From contig MNCI01034292.1 in NCBI GenBank assembly GCA_015680685.1, positions 23,680 through 73,221 on the forward strand: a stretch of DNA of 49,542 bases, written 5' to 3'. The notes beneath the pieces are model-generated. The model saw only the letters and a program-made list of their open reading frames with translations, did not search any database and was not told where the DNA came from. The stretch comes from Gnetum montanum (Eukaryota > Streptophyta > Gnetopsida > Gnetales > Gnetaceae). Each line of letters starts with the position of its first letter. The stretch's first letter is position 1. Of this stretch, positions 42,311 to 49,542 are shown piece after piece. A program made the translations under genes and the position numbers.

Positions 42311-43694
42311 CAACCAAGATAGGGTACTTAGTATAATTGATGATTGTTTGAGTTTTTAGGGCCAAAATTGCAGGATTTGAGGTTGATTCGAAAGGTTTGG
42401 GGTAATGGAAAGTGGAAATTGAGGCATCAAAAGTGTAATGAAGTGGAGTCATACAATGAAGTTCTTTAAAAAGGATGAGGAAAAAGGACATGTAATGGTT
42501 CTAAAGAACATTTGATTAAAATGATGACAAAGGAAAGAATAGATTTGGAAATGGAGTACTCGAAGGGTATAAAATGATGTGGTGGTGTGAAACAAATACA
42601 AATTACAAAATTCACGCAAGTGGATCCTCCCCAAAGTAGGTTCCAACCTATAATGTCCCTATGTAACCACCCCTTAAAATGTCTATAGGCACTACAAGGG
42701 TTAAATGCAACTTGCACCTGTGCAACAAAACACACACATTGTAAGTACCACCACTATGAGGTACAAATTCTATGCCACACAAGTCGTAGGTTAAAAGTAC
42801 CTAGACCATGAGATGAGATGAATTATAGAAGGGATTGTAGAGATCGGAACATGAGGTAACTTACCCTAGGCATAATGAATCCTATGTGTTGTGTGTGATT
42901 AAAGTACCATTAGCCTTGTGATCCAAGATCAAAACCAAGTTCATACCTCTGATCAGTGACATCGCATTGTTGCATCCCAATGATAGACAACCATAAGAGC
43001 ATCATGATAGCAAGGTGTATGATCACTTGGCATTTTTCACAATGGAGGAGTGATTTGAATTTGTTTTCGGCACATTTTTCTTTTGCTTTTCTTTTTTTCT
43101 TTACTTCTTTCTTTTCTTCTTTGCTTTCTTCTTCTTTTCTTTTTCTTCTTTTGGCTACTTTTCCACTTGGTCTTTCCCAAAGGTGATCTGGATAAGCTAC
43201 CAACCTTCAGGCATGGGTGCATGTCTTTCTAGTGGGAAAACCCCCCCTAGAATAGCATTGAGTTCCTTTATTGAGTGCCTTTATTACAGCTCTTACTCCC
43301 ATTTTTTGCTAGATCTACAAGGATCTTAGTACAACCAAGCTACGTGATAGAACATACAGATGTCACCAAAGAGAATCCACAAGTTCCCTTGATGTCACAC
43401 CCTTGCCNCCATTCCCTCTTAGTGTGTCGCTCTTTGCTTTGGGCATAATGAGTACAAAGTTTAGGTGGATGATAGTTTCTCAAATTATTTTATTTGACCC
43501 ACACAGAGCAAGAACCTCTTATCACTTGTGACTCAATAACATAAAATAATGCCTCAACCATCTAGTTACATGAGTATTTTATTCACAGATGAGATTACCC
43601 ACAAAAAGATAAAATGACAAATTGGAAAATAAGAAATTAGAAACAAAAAATTGTAAAACCAAAGAAAAGGAAAAGCATTTACTAATTTTTCTTG
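42311..43694 (-). other. Element C spacer between gag and internal promoter
   Basis: No domain is recognised. A long polypyrimidine run (+ strand, 43075-43150) gives a Lys-rich - strand frame that is probably an artefact. Sequence near 43370-43450 matches A's spacer at 18570-18657. A single N lies at 43408. Confidence 0.5.
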
Positions 43695-46158
43695 TTAGAA
43701 TGGGGGGTATCCCCCATGACTAAACCTTTGATCATGGCGAGAATTAATAAATGGAAAGTTAGGATCCATGCATGTTGGAAATATTATGGTTTGATCATAT
43801 CCAAACCACTAGGTGTCTTTTGGTGTAGTGGTAGGAACATACCCAAATTGGGGTTCACACACTTGATTAAAGTCAGCATAGTGGGGCAAATTATAAGATG
43901 TGGTCATGTGATAAGAAGCTAACCCACGATGGCACCCATGACCATAAGATGGTATGCAAGGATTGATATGTCTTCTCACATTGTTATATTCATTAGGTCA
44001 CATGGTTGTTGGAGTATTCATTGGTGGCCTAGATAAGGTAATAGGAGGTGTTAACTTTGAAGAGGAAGGTGCATCACTATTTTGGACTTGTGTTGAGTTG
44101 GAGGATGCAGTGGTTTCAAAATTATGCTATCTCTTTCTACGACCATGCCTAAAGACAGGATGCTTCCGACGTTGTGAAGGACTCCCACTACTATTAACAG
44201 TAGTAGCACAAGTAATTTTTATTGGTTGGTGTTGTGGTGCAAAACCTTTTAGTACAACTGGTGGTGATGTAGAAGGAGGTGACGGATGAGAATATTGAGA
44301 GTAAGGACGAGTCTAAGGAACATGAGGTGGTGATCTCACATGAGAGGACATGGGTTGATGATACTTGAGAGAGTGATAACAACAAGGTGAAGTAGAGGAT
44401 GTTGATCTAGTTGGAGAAATAGGGTGTTGAACATAATAAGCACTTGATTTCTTGTTATACAAAGGGTCTAGCTAGTTTGACAATGGTATCCCCCACAACT
44501 GGGGGTTTTGCCACTATGGTTGAGCATAGTACTGAGGTCGGTAAGAATTTTCCAATGGATACTATGATGAGTTGTGGAATTTCCCATAAAGTTGTGGGAT
44601 AGAGATGCATCCAACCATGTACTTCTATATGAAATCTAGATGTAACATTCTTCCCCAATGCTCATGTAGATGTGACAAGATTTGGCATTAGCCTTTTGGA
44701 TGATCATACAGGCAAACATCGCATTGATACTTATGATTTGCAGTGGAGCCCCTATCCTCATTTTCTTTAGCCCTTCTTTCCAATTGTCGAATGGTTTTCT
44801 ATATTATTTTTAGGTTTGGTATCCTCTATTTGGTTTGGTCATCAAAGTTATCTTGTGTGGGTCTCCCTCTAATAATGTCTGCATATTCTCCACATTTTTC
44901 ATGTACCCACTCTATCATCTTGTTGATCTTTGCCTTGATTTCATCTAGTGATTTTAGTATTGGCAAAGGTAGGGATGGTTTCACCTCCTCAAGGTGAGTT
45001 GATTTATCTTCTTCATAATTATGGAACTCTATTATTTCAATATTTTGGTCCTATTGAGATTTTTTAACATTCTCCCATTTGGCCATTTCTCCTTCTTCTT
45101 TTTCTACCTGCTTAATAAGCTCTTGGAATTGATGGGTTCATAGTTCATATAGTTGACTTGGGGCATACATTCCTAGGGTCTTCCTTCTTTCATTATGGAG
45201 CCCATCAATCATATGATACATTAGCCTTTTCTCAGAGATCTCATGGCCTAGGCATTTGTTTAACAAAGAGTAATATCTTTCTAAGGCCATGTCCAAGAGT
45301 TCATGTTGCCCTTGCTTCCACTCTTGGATTTGTCTCCTCAAGGTTGACACTCTTGCATAGGTTTGATATCTTTTATTAAAGAGGTTTACCATTGTAGGAA
45401 AATAGCAAATTGAATTTAGTTTTAAAGACCTATACCACACTTTAGCTTGGCCAATGAGTGTCATAGGAAAGAGCTTAATCCTTTGCCACCCATTCTCAAT
45501 GTTCTTCTATACACATGCATCATAGAAGGCTTGTAAATGATGTTGCAAATCTAAATCATAGCCTCCTGAGAACTTAGAAAAGTTGTTTAAATCAAGCCTG
45601 GGTAGATGGCTTTCCTTGCTATGCCTGTGGGACATCTAAATGGCCTCTATTATATGCATTAGGCTCTTAGTGGCCAGCAACAATTCATCGTCACTAAATA
45701 GGTTGTGAGTTCGTGAGTTGGGACAATGTTGTTTATGTTCATGTTGGCATTCCTAATTTTTCCCCTAGGTTTGATTTTTATTCTACACCAATCCCTTAGG
45801 AATAGTCATTCATGTCATGACCCAACATTGAAAGGGTAGAGGAAGAGAGGGAACTAGAAGACTCATCATGACTTTTGTAAGTCTTCCATTCATCCCTTGA
45901 TGTACTCTTGCTACCCATTGAGAAGGTCCTAGGGCTTACAGGTCCCCTCGATCTAGGGGATGTCCCATCTTCACTAGAGGTGTCTAAGTTAGATGAAAAA
46001 AGTCCTTGAGTATCGTTGGGGTGTCTATGAACATATGAAACTCCTACATAAGATTGAGTACTCTAAACTTCTTCTTCATCATAAATTTCATTGGTTGTCC
46101 AATGAATTGCCTCAATAGATGTTGTGTTATCATTATCTTGTGAAAAAGATGTTGTCAT
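43695..46158 (-). pseudogene. Element C gag
   Basis: The start at 46158 (MTTSFSQDNDNT) is about 110 bases after the primer site. A Ser/Thr-rich N-terminus (45960-45830) precedes the core at 45600-45140: LDLNNFSKFSGGYDLDLQHH, KLFPMTLIGQAKVWYRSL, FNKRYQTYARV and MYHMIDGLHNERRKTLG. A Glu/Lys-rich middle follows. A zinc knuckle CDVCLYDHPKG-x-C near 44715 still has the Cys that A lost. A Ser/Pro/His-rich tail ends GGYPPF at 43695. About ten stops and two frameshifts. Colinear with A gag throughout, which supports calling A and C one family. Confidence 0.78.
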
Positions 46159-46266
46159 GAATTTTGTGTGACTTAGTTGAATTTAATTTATTTTTCTAAA
46201 AGATATATCATTAATACCTTTTTACAGTAATCTTGCATGATATAACTAATCGAGATAACTAGCACC

Positions 46267-46285
46267 ATCCCCAGCAACATCGCCA
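46267..46285 (-). other. Primer-binding site, tRNA-Asp type (element C)
   Basis: On the - strand TGGCGATGTTGCTGGGGAT lies one base after the LTR end, with four differences from the tRNA-Asp complement. Confidence 0.82.
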
Positions 46286-46286
46286 A

Positions 46287-47178
46287 TGATGAGCAATGAG
46301 GTACCCCTACACTCAACCATACGAATATGAACGTGTACATGCGATCCTGTCGAACTCTGTGGATGGACTAGTTGTGGTACCTAGATGGTTATATGTTGAT
46401 TGCAGTTCGTTGTCTTCCCACTTGGACTAGTATTTGCTTTGTCATGTATGGTTTAGTCCAAAGTGAGGTGTATGATGTGATTCCTACTAATATGGTACTC
46501 CTAAGAATAATAAGAGATAACTTAATTAAGCTAATGGGCAATAGGAAATAAGATCTAAGCTAGTCTAAGTGCGATGAGCATCCATCCTTAATCATTTGTA
46601 TGCATCTTGGACTTTGTGTACTACTTTTGGGATTACCAAGCACACATCACTCGAAGCACTACTTGATACACTACTAGGTTACTACGTAGTTACACTTAAA
46701 TGTTCGTGATTAAGGCATACTCATTCTACGTTAACAACAAGAATAGTAAATGACAATAAAAGAAATATTAACTAAGATAACAACAATAAATAATCAAAAA
46801 TTAAAACAATTAAAAGCTATTTGAATGCTGCAATGATGGAGTAATCTAGATCAATATTGCTGATCATGTACGTGTCCAAGTATGTGACACTTGAACAAAG
46901 GTTCTAGACAATTACAAGCATCACACTATGGGCATGCACTTGGAAAGAACACTAAAACTAACTATAAGAACTAAAAACTAAAAACTAACTAAAGACTCCC
47001 CCCCCTCCCAAGAAAAAATTTATCTACCATGTGCCTCAATGTTGTATTTATAGGATAACACAGGAATAGTGATATCGAATATCTGACATCGTTTCCAAGC
47101 TTGTGATATCACGTACCCAATATTGCATACTTGATATCATATACTCGATATTAGGGCCTGACAGATCATGACTCATCA
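46287..47178 (-). repeat. Element C 5' LTR
   Basis: The LTR is 892 bp. On the - strand it runs from TGATGAGTCATGATCTG to GCTCATCA. GATATC/CGATAT motifs lie at 47070-47155 and TATAAATA at 47052-47045. The C-run at 46989-47000 (G-run in the element) is unusually pure. Confidence 0.87.
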
Positions 47179-47183
47179 TTATG

Positions 47184-48160
47184 CAAAGATAAATTAATGT
47201 GCTAGAAAAATAAGAAAACTAGCTATCTTTAATTAAATTATTCAAAGATTACAATAGGTTTCACATAACCCGCAAGCAACCAAAAACCTATCACACTCAA
47301 ACGATATTGCAGAGCATGAGGCTCTACAATCACACAATGGTTGTTCTCAATGTAAGACACAATCAAGAGAAATATCTCCCACAACCCAGGACTGAGATCT
47401 CAACTCACAAGTGAGATACAAGAGAATAGAACACATAGATCAACACACCACAAGTTGATCTTAGAGCTACAATCACCTATTGCACTCACCCAATCTCTCT
47501 TGCCCAGTTCTCCTTACATACAAACTCTTCTCCCGCTTCTCATGGATGAAGGCATACATAAATATAAAGATTCAAAATACTAGGAAGCTTTCTATTTTCC
47601 TCCCTAGATGTTTTCCACATGGATCTAGAGTCTTTTGGATGTTTCCCAATTGAACATGTCTGAGCTTTTCTTCTTCAACGGCATAGACTTCTCTTATTTC
47701 ATGGAGATTTTTTCTACAAAATTCCTACTCTTAGAAGAGATGTCTACTACTTTTGGTAGATGTCTTCTATGGACTGGAGACATTTGCACTTTAGGGGAGA
47801 TGTCTCTAAGGAGACTTCTTCTATGAAAGCCCTGCTTTCAGGAGAGATGTCTACTATTTTTGGTAGACGTCTTCTATGAACTAGAGATGTCTACACTATA
47901 GAGGAGACATTTCTAGAAATATGTTTATCTTTCTGGGAAGACATCTATCCTAAAGATGCCAAAAATAAAAATTCGTGCTTTGATGCCAAGAACCTCTGGA
48001 TGCCTTCCAATAGGTCGCCATAGAGCTTGGAACCTCCTAAACGCATCATAAAAATTCAACACCAAAACTAGACACATGTGTCCAAGTCTTCTCCAAGTGC
48101 TAAACCTACAAAAATAACTTGTAGGACAAGCACAAGGAAATTGGAAGAGGTGTTCCCACA
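47184..48160 (-). repeat. Element F 5' LTR, main part
   Basis: On the - strand it starts TGTGGGAACACC at 48160. U3 carries the AGACATCT/AGATGTCT array. A TATATTTA box lies at 47566-47559. R-U5 continues to the C insertion. CCATA at 48161-48165 would be the outer target-duplication base set, but the other side is lost. Confidence 0.72.
47735..47945 (-). promoter_or_regulatory. AGACATCT / AGATGTCT motif array in F LTR U3
   Basis: About ten copies or close variants of AGATGTCT or its complement occur in about 210 bp, partly as a tandem duplication of about 105 bp. Three contain TGTCTC or GAGACA, the core recognised by auxin response factors. The 3' LTR fragment (34575-34730) has seven similar motifs and three TGTCTC-type hexamers. 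Confidence 0.55.
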
Positions 48161-48165
48161 CCATA

Positions 48166-49542
48166 TTTCTACTTAGCCTCCTTTACTACTTTTAGTACCA
48201 AGTTGAAGAAAACATTGAAGCTTAGTAGAGAAGGAAGAAATCTACCTTTTTATCTTGTGCCATTACTCATGAGTTTCGTATTCTCAATAGCTTCAATGAT
48301 GATAGTTCTTTTTAGTTTTCTTAAATATGTGTGCTTCTACTATTTTGTTAATATGATTAACAAACCTTTGCAAAAAGCTAGGCTTATTGTATTTACAACC
48401 TAACCATCACAGATAAAAATTTAACTCTAAAACTTGACCTTTTAATAAGATCTTTTTCTGATATGTTGATTTTCCCATTTTCAGCTTTAGTTTAATGGCT
48501 TAAACATGTCTTACCATCCTTAGCCCTTTTTATTTGTATCTAATGTGGCCTTTTAAGTAGGTACAGTCCTTTGAAATCATCTAGATACATTTGATTACAT
48601 CTAAATAGCTTTACGCATGGTCATGGATGATGCGTGTGAATTAAATCACATGTTATTTGAATCTCCTTTTCCAAAGGCTGATATAAGCTATGTGTTTATG
48701 TTGTGGCACTAAATTTTGTTTATGTATAGCTTGGAAATTTTCTCTTATTTAAAAACAAATTACTTGTTTAAAGTGTTTGCATGGCCAAGAAAAAACATCT
48801 ATATGAATTTAATTTCATCTAGATAAGTTTATTCCCTAAGGCTAATCTTAACTCATGTCATTTAATAGCCATGCTATAGCTCATCCTTTATATATGTTGA
48901 CTTGGCTTTTCGTTTTGGATTAAAGACATGGTGATGAAAGTAAATAAATGAATAAGCTTTATGATCACATGATTGCTATAGCTTATCACCTTAGGCTTAG
49001 GCTACTGTGGTAGTCAAAACATTAAGCTAAGTGAATCTTCATCTAGATTATTTTCTCTTCTCTTGATCATTGCATTGGCCCCTAAGGAATAATGTCAATT
49101 CTATAGCTTACATGAATCCCTTAGAGCTTACACCCCAAAACACATCTAGATATTTTGAGATCATCTATATAGTTTCACTGAGGATGACATGGTGTGGCTC
49201 CCATATTTTCATTAGAAGGTCATATTTGTGCTATAAATATTTTCCTTAGTAGCCATTAATTATGTTTTTTTTAATGAAAATATTTCTTTAGATTTATCAA
49301 GTCTTGTGGCTACTGAGTTGGATTAAAATCAACACCTATTTTTAGCTTCCTTTCACAAGTCCATTTCTATCTAGATGGTCTCAAAAGTATTTAGATGTAA
49401 AAGTTGTTTGCGATAGCTAAGCTTCATTACATGTGGCATAGGACCCTTTCCTTAAGTTCTATCTTGTAAAACCAAAACTTGGTTCTAGAGCTTGGTCGTA
49501 TAAAGTCATGTGGCTAAAGAATATTCATGTGCTTAATGTCTT
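48166..49542. other. Unassigned flank right of element F
   Basis: AT-rich, with no supported gene or LTR end. The palindrome-bearing motif CATCTAGAT (or TATCTAGAT) recurs near 48588, 48827, 49036, 49142 and 49370, hinting at a very old, diverged repeat. No firm unit could be drawn. Confidence 0.35.

Larger units (their letters stand above)
38585..47178 (-). mobile_element. Element C: A-family non-autonomous LTR retrotransposon
   Basis: It is flanked by perfect TTATG duplications (38580-38584 and 47179-47183). On the - strand: 5' LTR (47178-46287), Asp primer site, gag (46158-43695), spacer, internal TATA and GATATT cluster, ORF2 (41728-39236) and a truncated 3' LTR (39229-38585). About 8.6 kb with no nested insert, so it shows the family layout best: LTR, gag, ORF2, LTR with no pol. 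A deletion joined the end of ORF2 to the middle of the 3' LTR. Confidence 0.85.
34561..48160 (-). mobile_element. Element F: chromodomain-type Gypsy element, pol mostly missing, 5' LTR split by element C
   Basis: Reading the - strand, the 5' LTR starts TGTGGGAACACC at 48160, is interrupted by element C (47178-38585), and ends near 38521. An initiator-tRNA-Met primer site follows at 38519. Then come gag, zinc knuckle, protease, an unidentified coding stretch, the integrase C-terminus and chromodomain, a purine tract, and a partial 3' LTR (34993-34561). Primer site, gag type and chromodomain identify a chromovirus. Reverse transcriptase, RNase H and the integrase core are absent. Confidence 0.78.

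Noticed and set aside
42910-43222. Lys/Glu-rich nuclear protein on the - strand
   Set aside because: Encoded by a long polypurine/polypyrimidine run with no similarity to family members. It is compositional.

Overview
This window is repeat-rich nuclear DNA from a plant with a large genome, most likely a flowering plant. It is almost entirely decayed, nested Ty3/Gypsy-type LTR retrotransposons. Supporting signs are primer-binding sites complementary to plant tRNA-Asp and initiator tRNA-Met, LTR promoters with TATAAATA boxes, matching 5-bp target-site duplications, gag zinc knuckles, retropepsin-like motifs, a chromodomain, and small AT-rich introns. I recognise no ordinary host gene, rRNA gene or intact tRNA gene.

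Layout. 28-493 is a long perfect-looking hairpin (foldback or MITE). 1251-26361 is element A (+), with matched outer LTRs and AAATC duplications. Its gag is split by element D (+, 3902-17628, TCACC duplications), a Tat-like element. D carries a degenerate gag and protease on the + strand and a multi-exon gene on the - strand. D's distal LTR is interrupted by a truncated B-type element (about 14168-15925). A is interrupted again by the 3' part of a related element E (about 18658-22009). 27156-34211 is element B (-), which keeps a gag-protease and both LTRs. About 34561-48160 is a chromovirus F (-). F's 5' LTR was split by element C (-, 38585-47178, TTATG duplications), a second copy of the A family. 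Short unassigned stretches remain at 494-1245, 26367-27155, 34212-34560 and 48166-49542.

Biology. No copy here shows reverse transcriptase, RNase H or the integrase catalytic core, so all look non-autonomous or internally deleted. A, C and E instead carry a large second ORF (ORF2) resembling the 'putative plant transposon protein' family. It starts at or next to a splice-acceptor-like site, and in C it lies behind an internal TATA box. D carries an antisense gene whose predicted introns join exons in frame. Every family has its own array of short palindromic motifs in U3 upstream of TATA: GATATC in A/B/C/E, GCTACGC/GCGTAGC in D, and AGACATCT/AGATGTCT in F. Many stops and primer-site differences are C-to-T or G-to-A changes, as expected for methylated, silenced repeats.

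The most interesting parts are the intron-containing antisense gene in D, the conserved splice-acceptor-ATG arrangement ahead of the extra ORFs, and the parallel evolution of palindrome arrays in unrelated LTRs. Runs of N at 22010-22012, 26767, 29286-29586 and 43408 limit some boundaries.
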